Below are positions 8,462-19,300 of a stretch of DNA of 34,793 bases, piece after piece; positions within the stretch are counted from its first letter, which is position 1; the number at the start of each line of letters is the position of its first letter. This stretch comes from a virus. Location of the stretch: the IMG/VR virus record IMGVR_UViG_3300032092_004242, positions 1-34,793 of that record; one strand, 5' to 3'. Below the pieces are notes generated by a model. The model did not search any database and had not been told where the DNA came from. It saw only the letters and a program-made list of their open reading frames with translations. Position numbers and translations under genes: made by a program.

Positions 8462-9859
8462 ATGAAAATTAAGAAGAACTATAGCCCTGCTGAAATTTTA
8501 GAAGCAGGAAAGATTGGAGTAGAATTCGAGTTCTACTCTAATTTGAAAGGTCACGTAGAGACAGCGCGGTCATTGTCAAAATATATCGGGAAAAGAGTTG
8601 TAGTTCCTATGGCTCTTTCCGATATAAAAGAGATGAAGCCGCTATATCACTCGCCAATAGCACCAACAAGTGATATTTTTAAACTTGAGCCAGATTACTC
8701 TGGCGGAAAGACTATGTGCGAATTGGTCACTGGCCCTATGAAGTACGCGGAGGCCAGGAACGTAATCATCAAAGTCTTAGAATGGATTAGCAATAACGGG
8801 TACACTACCGAAAGATGCTCAATTCATATGAACGTTTCAATTGATGACGTAGAGCTTCCTACAATTTTTGACATCAAAAACATGAATGTTCTAAAGTTCA
8901 TTCTGTCATTTGATGAGGAAAATGTGTATGCATCTTTTCCTAGCAGAAGGGATTCGGTTTACGCCAGAAGTATCAAAGAAATACTGCCTAACAAATCTGC
9001 TTTCTTTGTAAATAAAGATAGCACGGTGTACAGCAGAAACGCTTTTCAAACTCCTTTTGAAAAGTACTATGGAGTCAACTTTCTTAAGCTTGAGAAAAAT
9101 TACTTGGAGTACCGATACATAGGCGGTGCGGATTACGAAAAGAAAACAAAAAAGATTTTGGATCTGTTGTCTTATTTCGTAACTCATATGCATTCAGTTC
9201 TAAACTTTATGGATTATACAAAATCTGAAGTCCGTGAATTTAAGAAGATGATTGAAAAGCAGAACAAAATTTCTCAAGCCTTTGTAAGATACGTGGATTT
9301 CAAAAAAGAATTCCCGGATATCAAGGTAACTCTTGATATGAATGACAACGATGATGTTCTTGAAGGCGTTTGGGTAAATTTGCGAGATAAGTTATTTGAA
9401 GTCATCGTAACCGGTGGAATGACCAAGGGTGAGTTCAACCTTGATACCGAGGCGGGCCGCTTTCAACTAAAGAGCACTAAGCTAAAGAATTGCAGGCTTT
9501 CTGATTTAGAGATGATTGACTGTGAAATTGAAGGAGTGCTTGAGAGATGTTCATTCTATGGTTGCAAGATAAAGAATAGCCGCATTTTATTTAGTGTTTT
9601 TCCTAAAGGAAATACTGTTGATTTTTCAAAAATAGTAGAATCTCCGCTGCATGTTGAAAATACCTGCAACGACTGCTTTATTGAAAACAAGTCAAACATC
9701 ATTAACTGTCAAGTTGAACGAGGAGTGATACGAAATGGTGAAGTTGGAAAGCTTGCAAAAGTTTCTAAAGAAACTATGGTTGTTGAGGAGAAAGAACCTG
9801 CAGAATCATCGGGCAGCTATAATGAAAATTCAAAAGATAAAAAGAAGGATAAAAAATGA
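8462..9859 (+). CDS. Amidoligase-like protein with pentapeptide-type C-terminal region
   Basis: Residues about 15-240 resemble the glutamine-synthetase-fold amidoligase (COOH-NH2 ligase) family. There is an N-terminal IGVEFEF strand (E21, E23), then SGGKTMCELVTGPM (E87), then RCSIHMNVS (H122, N124), then NYLEYRYIGG (E216, R218) followed by a helix. These are the acid, His and E-x-R positions expected for nucleotide/metal binding and ligation in that family. Residues about 325-430 have Cys, Leu or Ile recurring every five residues (NCRLSDLEMIDCEIEG and onwards), as in pentapeptide-repeat or beta-solenoid folds. A Lys/Asp-rich tail ends the protein. It would join an amine to a carboxylate, perhaps on a peptide; the substrate is unknown. 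Its stop overlaps the next start (ATGA). The fold call rests on motif order only, so moderate confidence. Confidence 0.6.
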   Translation: MKIKKNYSPAEILEAGKIGVEFEFYSNLKGHVETARSLSKYIGKRVVVPMALSDIKEMKPLYHSPIAPTSDIFKLEPDYSGGKTMCELVTGPMKYAEARNVIIKVLEWISNNGYTTERCSIHMNVSIDDVELPTIFDIKNMNVLKFILSFDEENVYASFPSRRDSVYARSIKEILPNKSAFFVNKDSTVYSRNAFQTPFEKYYGVNFLKLEKNYLEYRYIGGADYEKKTKKILDLLSYFVTHMHSVLNFMDYTKSEVREFKKMIEKQNKISQAFVRYVDFKKEFPDIKVTLDMNDNDDVLEGVWVNLRDKLFEVIVTGGMTKGEFNLDTEAGRFQLKSTKLKNCRLSDLEMIDCEIEGVLERCSFYGCKIKNSRILFSVFPKGNTVDFSKIVESPLHVENTCNDCFIENKSNIINCQVERGVIRNGEVGKLAKVSKETMVVEEKEPAESSGSYNENSKDKKKDKK

Positions 9860-10203
9860 AGCATCTAAAAAATTTTTCGGAGTTTGTCAACGAGTCGCAT
9901 CTTCCATTTGACATCGAAAAAGCTCTTCGTCTTGGCGGTTTCTCATTTGAAAGAGACACTGAAAGAAGCGAAGAAGTGCTAGATGACGATAACCGATTTG
10001 ATGAGGTGGATGTATATGTAGCCAATGACCGCAATGGCGGAACTGAATGGGTTGTCACAGCTGGTATTGGTGGAAGCACTTATTATTTAGATATTGCTAA
10101 GGATGATACAATTGTTTGGAGTTCAAAATATCCGCGTTCACAGCAAGCGCACTTTAATCAAGATTGTATGAACAGCATCGGGTTCTTGCCCGATTTTGCA
10201 TAA
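9856..10203 (+). CDS. Small protein with capsid-targeting-like N-terminus
   Basis: The 115-residue protein begins MKHLKNFSEFVNES. This resembles the T4 capsid-targeting sequence MKTYQEFIAEA, found on internal proteins that are packed into the head and cut after Glu by the prohead protease. Here the cut would fall after FVNE, residue 13. The rest (residues 25-115) is acidic, then beta-rich (EVDVYVAND, then TEWVVTAGIGGSTYYLDIA), with no catalytic motif I recognise. The start overlaps the stop of the amidoligase-like gene (ATGA) and is preceded by AAGGA six bases upstream, one of the few Shine-Dalgarno-like sites in this window. The tight coupling suggests the two proteins act together: this one could be a packaged effector or the ligase's substrate. 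Both are inference. Confidence 0.65.
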   Translation: MKHLKNFSEFVNESHLPFDIEKALRLGGFSFERDTERSEEVLDDDNRFDEVDVYVANDRNGGTEWVVTAGIGGSTYYLDIAKDDTIVWSSKYPRSQQAHFNQDCMNSIGFLPDFA

Positions 10204-10223
10204 TTAAAAATTAGTAGACTTAA

Positions 10224-10955
10224 ATGACCAGAGCAGAGCTTATTGAAATGGTAAACAACGAGATCACTGGATCTTGTTCGCTTCCGTATTCGGTTCCTGA
10301 GAGAGAAATGGAGAGGATCATAGATCAGGCTCTTAATTGGTTCTATGTCAATTACGGACCAGCCGTTGAAACTCAATACTATGTAATAACGAAAGATTGG
10401 TTTATGAAAGACGAGTTCAAAAAGACTCGATCTTTACTGCTTCCAGATTGTGTAGTTTCTGTTTACGAAATCAGGGAAATCAATGGCGCAGGCCGACTTG
10501 GAACTATTGATGCGGACTTTTACGACAACCGCTTGCTGGCTGCTGAGCTATTTCTTTCGCCTTTTGCGTCGGATGACTTGGTTCTCCGAGCTGCTCAATA
10601 CTCTTATTGGGATTTAACACAAGCTTTTATCTTGGAAAGGGTGTCTTACGACTTCAATCGAAATACTAAAAGACTTAAAATCATAGGTAGAAATCCCAAG
10701 AGAAACTGCGCTGTTCAAACGTATGTTAAAATTGAAGAAAGCAAGCTTTATGATGATTGGTTCTTCCAGAGATGGGTGACAGCGCAGGCTAAAATCTCTT
10801 TAGGTAGAATCTTAGGGTTCTTTTCGTTCAACCTTCCAGGCGGAGTGCAAGTAAATGCTGACAGCATTAGAGAAGAAGGAAAAGAGGAGCTTGAGCAAAT
10901 CAAACAAAGGATTGACGACGAAAACAGCCCAGACTGGTTCTACATATTCCACTAA
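10224..10955 (+). CDS. Putative virion structural protein (neck or baseplate-associated)
   Basis: The 243-residue protein is not matched to a named family with certainty. Its N-terminus is helical (residues 1-45: RAELIEMVNNEI, then MERIIDQALNWFYVNYG). A mixed beta core follows (YYVITKDWFMKDEF, LLLPDCVVSVYEIREI), then helices and a C-terminal charged helix (about 215-235). A short N-terminal helical pair followed by a beta core is seen in head-tail connector and neck proteins, and the gene sits six bases before gp25. That context supports a baseplate or neck role. It has no signal peptide, membrane segment or enzyme motif. The start at 10224 follows a 20-bp A/T-rich gap without a Shine-Dalgarno sequence. 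Confidence 0.6.
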   Translation: MTRAELIEMVNNEITGSCSLPYSVPEREMERIIDQALNWFYVNYGPAVETQYYVITKDWFMKDEFKKTRSLLLPDCVVSVYEIREINGAGRLGTIDADFYDNRLLAAELFLSPFASDDLVLRAAQYSYWDLTQAFILERVSYDFNRNTKRLKIIGRNPKRNCAVQTYVKIEESKLYDDWFFQRWVTAQAKISLGRILGFFSFNLPGGVQVNADSIREEGKEELEQIKQRIDDENSPDWFYIFH

Positions 10956-10961
10956 TTAAAG

Positions 10962-11324
10962 ATGATCAAAGACCTATACATAATCAATCAGAACGAACCT
11001 GGTTATGACGCATTCAAAATTGAAGAGCGCGATTCTGTAAGAATTCTCCTACAGAAAATCAAGATGATTATGTTTACAAGAAAGGGTGAGATTCTAGGAG
11101 AACCGCAGTTTGGCATAAGTTTGGAAGATCTTCTATTTGAATTGGGATTCAGCTCAAACGAACTAAGAAAGGCGTTTGACCAACAGCTTGCTGCGTATGT
11201 GCCCGAGGCTGCCTCTTTTGATCTTAAATTGAACGTCAATTTTGTACCTGGAACTGCCAGGGATGTTGCTTACATTGATATATATGTTAACGGTACTAAG
11301 GCTTTTGGGCTTGTAGCCGTATAA
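10962..11324 (+). CDS. gp25: gp25-like baseplate wedge protein (GPW/gp25 family)
   Basis: The length of 120 residues is typical for the family. The family signature is clear: DSVRILLQKIKMIMFTRKGE, then ILGEPQFGISLEDLLFE, i.e. helix, T-x-K-G-E, P-x-F-G, L-x-x-L-L (residues 24-60). A C-terminal strand pair (DLKLNVNFVPG, YIDIYVNGT) completes the fold. In T4, gp25 joins gp6 and gp53 to form the core of the baseplate wedge and contacts the first sheath layer. The next gene is gp6-like, matching the conserved W-J order of contractile tails. The start has AAAG before the ATG but no Shine-Dalgarno sequence. Confidence 0.9.
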   Translation: MIKDLYIINQNEPGYDAFKIEERDSVRILLQKIKMIMFTRKGEILGEPQFGISLEDLLFELGFSSNELRKAFDQQLAAYVPEAASFDLKLNVNFVPGTARDVAYIDIYVNGTKAFGLVAV

Positions 11325-11340
11325 CATATAATGTCATTCA

Positions 11341-13044
11341 ATGCTAGAGATCTTTAAACTTACCAGGATAACCTTCAATCAAATGTACTTTGATGTGAAG
11401 AATTTCCTGGAATCAAAGTACGAACAATCTGACCAAATTTTTTCTCCAGCTAGCCCTTATGGACAGCTGTTAACCGTTATTCTTGATTTAGGTCGATTGA
11501 TGTTCTATTACATAGAAGATAGCATCAACGAGCTTAACATATATACTGCTCAGCGTCCTAATTCTATACGAGGTCTTGCTAGAATAGCTGGTCACGATCC
11601 AACTCGAGCAATATCGGCCACAGGTACTCTTAAATTAACATACAATGGTCAAAAGGTTGACATGTATGGAAACACTGTGGTGATACCAAACTTCACCACT
11701 CTACAGTGTAAACTCAACGGTCTTACTTATACACTTGTTTTGGATCAAGAGGCGGTCACATTAGATCTGAGCGCCAGAAATTCGATTGAAGTATTTGCTC
11801 ATCAAGGAGTTATAGAAGTACAATCTTTCACCGGCACAGGAAACGATCTACAGTCATTCACTACTTCTCCAAAGAAAAACTACATCATTGACAACTTTTT
11901 TGTAAAGGTTTACGTCAATAATGAAGAGTGGAAAAAATATGATTCTTTGTATGACGTAAGTTATGATGAGAAGGCTTGCATTGTTAAAACAGGTATTAGC
12001 GGTGGAGTTGACGTATTTTTTGGAAACACGTACTTTGGAGCGGTTCCGCCTCTTGGTGCTGTGATTAGGGTTGAATACATGACAACTTCCGGAAACGCTG
12101 GAAATATCATCACTGATAATGCGCCGCCTTTCAAATTTTTACAGGAAGGATATGACATTGCTGGTCAGGATGTAGATCTCAACAAAATTTTGGATATTGC
12201 GATGGTAAATGCGTTTTCCTTTGGATCGGATGCAGAGCCTCTCACTTTAACAAAATTACTTGCACCTAAAACAAGTCGTTCTTATGTGCTAGCTAACACT
12301 GATAACTACGTCTACTTCTTTCAAAAGTTTAACTTCTTTTCTGTTGTTGATGCGTTCAACACTCTTGGGGACGATAACATTGAGGATGACAATACTGTCT
12401 ATTTGTTTCTCATACCCGATGTAAATAAGCGGAAAAAAGCTTCCGACGACTACTTTTCGGTTCCTATCAGTTTATTTAGATTGACTGAGCAGGAGAAGAC
12501 GAAAGTTTATGAGTTAATTGAAAAGAGCGGACAAAAGATCATGACGGTTGTGAATAAAATTGTGGATCCTATTATTAGCAGATATGTTATGATGGTGAAT
12601 GTGACTGCTTTTGAAGGATTTAATAAAGACATCATTCGTCAACAAATTATTTCAAAGTGCTCTGATTATTTCCTTAATAATCGCAGAAGAGACCGCATTC
12701 CAAAATCCGACCTCATAGCAGTAATTGAATCTATTGAAGGCGTAGATTCGGTCAACGTCTATTTTGTTTCTGAGAAAAACGAGCAGTTCAAAAAGAATCC
12801 AAAAAATGATGCAACAAAAAAGGATATTGGTTTAGATGAATTCGGCGATATCATCATGGAAAAAGGAGAACTTGTAATTATTCGTGGTGGATGGGTCAAC
12901 CGTTATGGAGAATACTTCAATACAGGAATAGATGCCGGAAAGCCTTCTACTCTAAATATAACTTTCACCAAGAAAGATACTCCAAGATCTTTGAACATGG
13001 AGCTTCATAGAATTGAGGTTAACAATATCAAAAAATCTGTATAA
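11341..13044 (+). CDS. gp6: gp6-like baseplate wedge protein (baseplate J family)
   Basis: The 567-residue protein has the baseplate J plan. A helical N-terminus includes PASPYGQLLTVILDLGRLMF (residues 37-56), and NIYTAQRPNSIRGLARIAG follows (about 67-85). A beta-rich middle begins ATGTLKLTYNG. The C-terminal alpha-beta domain (about 420-480) includes DIIRQQIISKCSDYFL and IPKSDLIAVIESIEGVDSV, the usual last domain of gpJ/gp6. T4 gp6 is about 660 residues, so this one is slightly short. In contractile tails gp6/J forms the ring of dimers that triggers sheath contraction. It follows gp25 by 16 bp and overlaps the next gene (TAATG), as expected for subunits made in fixed ratio. Confidence 0.85.
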   Translation: MLEIFKLTRITFNQMYFDVKNFLESKYEQSDQIFSPASPYGQLLTVILDLGRLMFYYIEDSINELNIYTAQRPNSIRGLARIAGHDPTRAISATGTLKLTYNGQKVDMYGNTVVIPNFTTLQCKLNGLTYTLVLDQEAVTLDLSARNSIEVFAHQGVIEVQSFTGTGNDLQSFTTSPKKNYIIDNFFVKVYVNNEEWKKYDSLYDVSYDEKACIVKTGISGGVDVFFGNTYFGAVPPLGAVIRVEYMTTSGNAGNIITDNAPPFKFLQEGYDIAGQDVDLNKILDIAMVNAFSFGSDAEPLTLTKLLAPKTSRSYVLANTDNYVYFFQKFNFFSVVDAFNTLGDDNIEDDNTVYLFLIPDVNKRKKASDDYFSVPISLFRLTEQEKTKVYELIEKSGQKIMTVVNKIVDPIISRYVMMVNVTAFEGFNKDIIRQQIISKCSDYFLNNRRRDRIPKSDLIAVIESIEGVDSVNVYFVSEKNEQFKKNPKNDATKKDIGLDEFGDIIMEKGELVIIRGGWVNRYGEYFNTGIDAGKPSTLNITFTKKDTPRSLNMELHRIEVNNIKKSV

Positions 13045-13316
13045 TGGCCGAAACACCTAAACCAGGTCCACATTTAGGAAGACCTAGCTATTACAACTGG
13101 ATGATACATCAGCAAGATGTATTGAAGAATCAGGGGTTTGACTATGAAAACCGTCTGTTTGAGAAGACTATGTCAAATTATATGTTTGTAGATTCACGAA
13201 AAGAATATACATTTTTGCAATTTCAAGGAATGTTAGTTTATCTAATCAATTACATAGGAAGCATTAAGAAGGCTTTCAACTACACTGTAGATAAAAACTA
13301 TAAAGTACACTCTTAA
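13044..13316 (+). CDS. Small conserved-looking protein between gp6 and giant wedge protein
   Basis: The 90-residue protein is coupled to its neighbours by TAATG overlaps at both ends, strong evidence that it is real. It has a Pro-rich start (MAETPKPGPHLGRPSYYNWM), a charged middle and a hydrophobic helix at residues about 58-77 (LQFQGMLVYLINYIGSIKKA). It has no enzyme motif. The position between the J-like and I-like wedge proteins suggests a minor wedge component or assembly factor. It is too short to equate with T4 gp53, which is about 196 residues. Confidence 0.65.
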   Translation: MAETPKPGPHLGRPSYYNWMIHQQDVLKNQGFDYENRLFEKTMSNYMFVDSRKEYTFLQFQGMLVYLINYIGSIKKAFNYTVDKNYKVHS

Positions 13317-16300
13317 TGCTTTTAACAAATAGGCTAAATTTCTTTGACAAGAAGGGAAATGAAATCAACCTTCTTCCGCAAGTTGGTACAAGGGTAACTG
13401 TAGTCGATCCTACCAATTCTGGTGGATATGGCGCAACATTTAATGTGTACACAAATCCAGACGGAAACATTGCTGCACTAGAAATTGCAAATGGCGGATA
13501 TAACTACGATATAACGGGAAACGCTTATCTGCGATTTGAAAATCTACTCACGGGATATGTTTGGGACAGCAATCCTGCAGATCTCGTAGTCGATCCGCTA
13601 ACAGGAACAATCATAGGTTTTAACGGTCTATCATTTACAGGAAATTCCGATTGGAAGCCTGGGAATGAGACATTTGCGTATCCGAATGTTACATGGCTTG
13701 GCGAAATGTATTTTGACATGGTATCCACTGGTTTGATCGAGAACCAAGATATTTTTGTACTTGAGCAAGTAGTAGCTACTCCGCAAACGCCTTTCAATCA
13801 ACTTAATTATGGTTATAGCTTTCCAAGAGCAGAGGAAGGGCCTGCTAATGCAGTGAGCTTTTATTCAAATGATGTTGCAAATTCAGCAATTACTTCAAGC
13901 ACTGGAGTAGGATCTGTGACAGTGTACATTGAATCCGTTACGGGAAACTTTTTTGCGGGGGAAGGAAAGATATTTAGTATGTCCAGCACAGCAAATCTAA
14001 AAGCTGGAATGATTATTGAAGGCACGGGAATACCCGCTGGCACAAAAATTGTTTCTGTTGATAGCGCAACACAAATTACAATAGATTCGCTGCCAACTCA
14101 AAATGGCATGTCTATTGCCCTTGAATCATATGTGCCTCATGGATTTATTGCTGGCATGTCTATTAGAGTATATGACAATTCGCTCTCTTTGCCAATCGCT
14201 GGAACTTATGAGGTTGTGCAAGTTTCTGATAGAAAAGTCTATTTTTCTACTACTAGTGCCATACCTACAATCGGCAGTACGGCTGCTGCAGCCACTACAT
14301 TCTTTAGTGCAGCTCCTAAATGGCGAGGACGCATGGTAGGTCTTGAAGAAGAGATCTTTATGTTTACTGTGAAGTACGAAGAAGAGTTTCCCGTGATTAC
14401 AAAAGTTCAATCTTTTGTTCACGACCCAATAAATGCGTCAGAACTCACAAGTCCGGATAGTTTTACAGCAGGGCTAACTGGCGATCCAGCCGTAGGAAAT
14501 TTCATAGACGCGTCAGTACCTGGGTATCAATTTAGACAAGTATTTGAGAATTGGGAAGAGCGTCTTATGCATTTTCACCTAGGTTTTTCTGCAGGAACCG
14601 AAGGATCATATATAAGAGTTTTTGTTTTAGAAGACATTACATTTCCGTATGCGCCTAGGTTAATTTCACAGATTTCTCTTAGAGGAGAAGCGCAAGGCGA
14701 AGACGAAAGACTGCAAAAGCTATTAGAAAACTTTGGAAGATCAGTAACCGAGAATCAAGAATTGATTCTCCGTGATAGCGACGTTTTTGAAGACCTTCCT
14801 AACTATCTTCTTCTTAATGAGAAGAGAAAAGAAATGCTTTTGCAAGGCGATCAAATTTGGCCTTATCTTGGATCGTATAAAGGACTTGTAAACATCATCA
14901 ATTGGTTTGGATACTATGACATTCGCATCAAGGAATACTGGCTAAATGTCAATAAGAATGACGCATATTATGGAAAGTACAAGCAAATTCAAATACCTTT
15001 TCAGTTAGAAGCACGAGGAGTTCCTTACGGTATTGAAATGATGCCGAGCAAAGTCTACAAAAAGACTAATAAGTTTGGCTTATTTTATGACTTAAATAAA
15101 GAAAGCGGGGTATTAGATGAAAATGGCGTTCCGCAAACAGTGGATGCATTTCAGTTTAGCAATCAAGAAGTTCTTATTAAATTGTTTGCATTAAAACAAT
15201 ATTTGGAAGGTAGCTTCATACCGTTAAATGCAAAAATTGTAGATATTGTAGGTGAAGGCGTCTATTTTGAAAGATACGCCGCTAACACCTGGAATGATAG
15301 AGTAGAACAATTTGTGGTTGAACTCACAAGAAACGTTGATTTTGTTGTAAATGATACACGTTTGCCTATTGAAGATGCTCGTAGATATGATACTAATGAG
15401 GTAGCGTATTCTTATTCTCCTGGTACAGATACCTTAAAGTCGTATTTTGCAACATACACCATTAAAGGTGTGAATATGACTTTGCCTCTGGCAACGGTAA
15501 ATAGAATTCCTACGCTCACTGTTGGTTCTACTTCAGGAAACGCGTCTCCGTCAAAATTATGGAATGGCGTAGCCTATGTAAAAGGCAGTCCTAATAACTA
15601 CTTTCTATCAGCAAATTCTGATGGCGGAATCAACTACACAGTCGGTGATATTGTCACTCTTGGTGGAGGCGTCTTTTCTACTCCTATTAGAGTGCGCGTT
15701 GGAGCAATTGCTCCTGGCGGAGTTGTTACTTCTGTACAAATCCTGACAGGGCTTACTCAAGGAAGCCGTTATTATTCATTGCCTCAGAAATTTTCGCAAA
15801 CTTACGTAGCTAGTTCAGATTACGTTAATAACTTCTATTACTCAGGAATAGGTCAAGGCCTTAAACTCGATGCAGGGGATATTCAATATGAATTAGAAGG
15901 CGTAACCACCACTACTCAAGGAAAAGGTTATCCTATCCTGGACCCGCCAGTGTTTATAGTAACTGACCCTCTCACTGGATCCACGATCCCGTCATCTTAC
16001 AATTTCAACTTATCAACTGTTCAAGGGCCATACGTTGGTTATTTTGATGAAGGAAAGCAATTAGAAGCTCTTACCAATGAGCCTAATGCACCAGTAGCAG
16101 CATTTCTAGAACTTGAGGCCATCGGTTTCGACGTTACATGGGATGAGATGGCATTCACTTGGGAGAATTTATGGGGAGCCACTGAAGCAACATTAAAAGC
16201 ATACATAGATCCGCTGCCTGCTGGAACTGGAGCAATTGAAGCAATTGAAGTAGTAGAGCCCGGAAGCGGATATTCCAGGACGCCATCTGTTGAATTTATT

Positions 16301-19300
16301 GGAGGAGATGGCATTAATGCTACAGCAACTGCTTTTATGCGTGATGGAAAGGTAAAAATAATAGAGGCAGAAGTTACATCAATAGCAGTTCTTTCTCCTA
16401 CATCGTCTAGGGTATTTTTTGCTACACCACAGACAGCGTCTCCATTGCAAATTGAGATATTGCCAACTATGTTTGTAACAGCTACTGATACTGGTGGTAA
16501 TAGTTTAGAAAAGCCTTGCGTAGTTATTACGTATGATACCGTGGGAGGCAGTTATATGGACATAACTACCGCCTTTAATTCAGTACCAGGTAATTTTAAT
16601 CTACAGATACACGCGGTACAAATTACTAGCAGTGGTTCGGCTTATGTATCTAATCCTGAAGTGAAACTTGTTGGTGGCCAAACTTCTACTCTTTATACTT
16701 GGGATGAGATTGGAAGAGGAAATTTCTATGATATGGAATGGTTGGTCACTTCTGAACCTGGAACAAAAAACTTTACATATACTTCTGGACAAAAATCAAT
16801 TGACGAGCTAATCAATCACACCGTTTTATTGCCATACAAAGGGTTCTACAAGGTTGAGATGATTGTGTATGACACCGATAACAATTGGGTGAATGAAATA
16901 AAGAGAAACTTTGTAGAGGTGTACATGCCTGAAGCTCTCTCTTCTTTTGCTACAAGGTACATTGGACCGTCATCAACTCCTGGAGTAAGCGATGGTTCAG
17001 AATCAGAATCAAACATTGCACAACTGGAGAAAAATTGCGTGGACACTTGGGATGAAGCTTTTTATATGTGGGATGAGTATTGGGGAAGATGGATCAATCC
17101 AATCAAGACTTGGACTACGTGGGACGACTGTGATATTCTTTGGGACACATTAAATGTTACACCTCTCAGTCAAGAAAATAATTGGAACTACCCCAATGTG
17201 CCGGAATACGAAGTCTATCGGGTATCGGCATATGATAACCTAGTTGGCGACGTATCAAATCTAACAACAATTACTCCTGGATCGACATATCAATTAGAAG
17301 TTGAATTAGCAGATGTTCAGAACAGGCCAACTCTAAATGCAGCAATACCAGAATGGATTTATATCCGAAGAGGGGATAACATTTTTCAAGTAGAAGCAGT
17401 CAACTCGGGCACAGTCACGGGTAATACATTTAGCGTTACAATAACTACGACTAATCCTCTGCCTGATAGTTTTCTATCTAGCCCTACTACGTGGGAAGTT
17501 CTAAGAGAAGTTGCTAACACCGTGGTTGTGCAAGATGATCTCTACACTCCAGAGAATGGAAAGACTCTGGTTCCAGGACAGTTTATCACTCTTAAAGGAA
17601 ACAACAACACGCCTCTCAATGATAGCCGTTGGAATTTGGCTATGCCTCCATTGACATGGGGTATTCCAGTGTATGCAAAGACTGTTGACGGCGTTTCAAC
17701 TTTAGATTCTGGAATCCAAATAGATTCGGAGTACGCTTCTAATCCATTTATGACAAAAGAATGGGTGAACGGACAAATCTATAATTTCAGAAACCAGTCC
17801 TATGAGAACGGATATCTCTTCTTAAGCCCGCTTCCAAACGCAAATACTTCGGCAGTAAACATTCAGGTATTGGAAAGTTTCACTGAAGACAATTGGGGTA
17901 ACCGGGTGATGTTCTACATTAACAATACCAATACTAGTGAATATGCAACTACTGCGGACATCTTACGAGAAGTTCGTCCAGGATTTACCGAGTTTGACTT
18001 ATTGATTGTGGAACCTGACCAGACATTTTGGTGGTGGTTTGATCCAACAGATACAGAATTCCCACCTCCACTGGTTTCTCCAGTATTCCCAAATACATCC
18101 AGTGGAGCGTATCGCCCTAGCCCTACAGGCGGTCCAGGCTATATTTACGGAGTGTACTCTTCTCCTTCTACAACAGACGCATACTACATTGATATAGAAG
18201 CAGCAACGCAGAACAATGTTTCAATTCCTGCTAATGTGAAGAAGCTTTGGTATAATAGAGGCTTGGATCGATTCTATTTTCCAGAAGGCCAAGGAATAGG
18301 TAACGAAATATATGTACTTGATCCAAACACAAATACGTCTTCTCTATTTACAACTTTGTCAAGCCCAACATCATCCAACGCAAATATGACTTTTGTAGAT
18401 GACGTTGGGTATAACATGATCTATTGTGCAACCACTGATGAATTTGTGTATTGTTTAGATGCGGTAACTGGCTTTGAAATCGCGAGAATAGACACCACGC
18501 CTAACACAAGCGGGTCAGGGATCACATACGATCCAATAAGAAAGCATGTATGGGCTCTGGCTGGAGATAACTCACCGCTTTCAATTATTGACGCAGACCC
18601 TAATTCATCTACTTGGAACACGATTATTGCAACAGTAACTCTCCCAGATGTAGCTCTAGGAATTAGATATGTTTCGCAGACAGATACCATGATAGCTTGG
18701 AGGTCTTCGGCAGCCACTACCAATTATTACACGATTGAATGCGTTGCGCCGTATACAGTGACCACCAATAACATTCCTTTTACGTGGGATACTGTTCGTG
18801 GAATAGCTTACCATGAGGCTGACGGGCATTGGTGGATTGGGAGAACTAATGGAAATATAGACATATTTAGCTTTTTTGATCTTTCAACACCAGTGCACAC
18901 CATATCGGTGCCTACGCCAGGGCTATTTAGATTTATAGTCTATAATCCAGTTACTAATTCAATGTGGGTATGTCGTGAAGTTGGTGGGGTGGATTCAGTA
19001 TACGAAGTCAAAGGTCTCATATATGATACAGGGACTACTCTATACGAGCAGCATTTTAGAACCATAGATGCTTACGAAGACACAAGCAATCAAGGAACTC
19101 CTTGGAGCATCTGGAGCGAAGCCAGCTCTTCTATTTATTGCGTAGAAGCGGTTTCTCTTGAAGGAAAAAAGTATAATGAACTAGAGACGGTACTTCAACA
19201 AATAGACAACGTAACTGTTTTTGGATGGATAGAGTACAAATACAACTCTTTCCCTACACGGACGTATTCAAATAGTTCAGCCACCAATCTTAACCTGGTA

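Noticed and set aside
13044-13316. Assignment of the 90-residue protein as T4 gp53
   Set aside because: The position is suggestive, but it is half the length of gp53 and shows no LysM-like motif.
16230-16255. Short tandem GCAATTGAA copies in the giant gene
   Set aside because: Only two copies, encoding Ala-Ile-Glu twice; consistent with chance in a repetitive protein.
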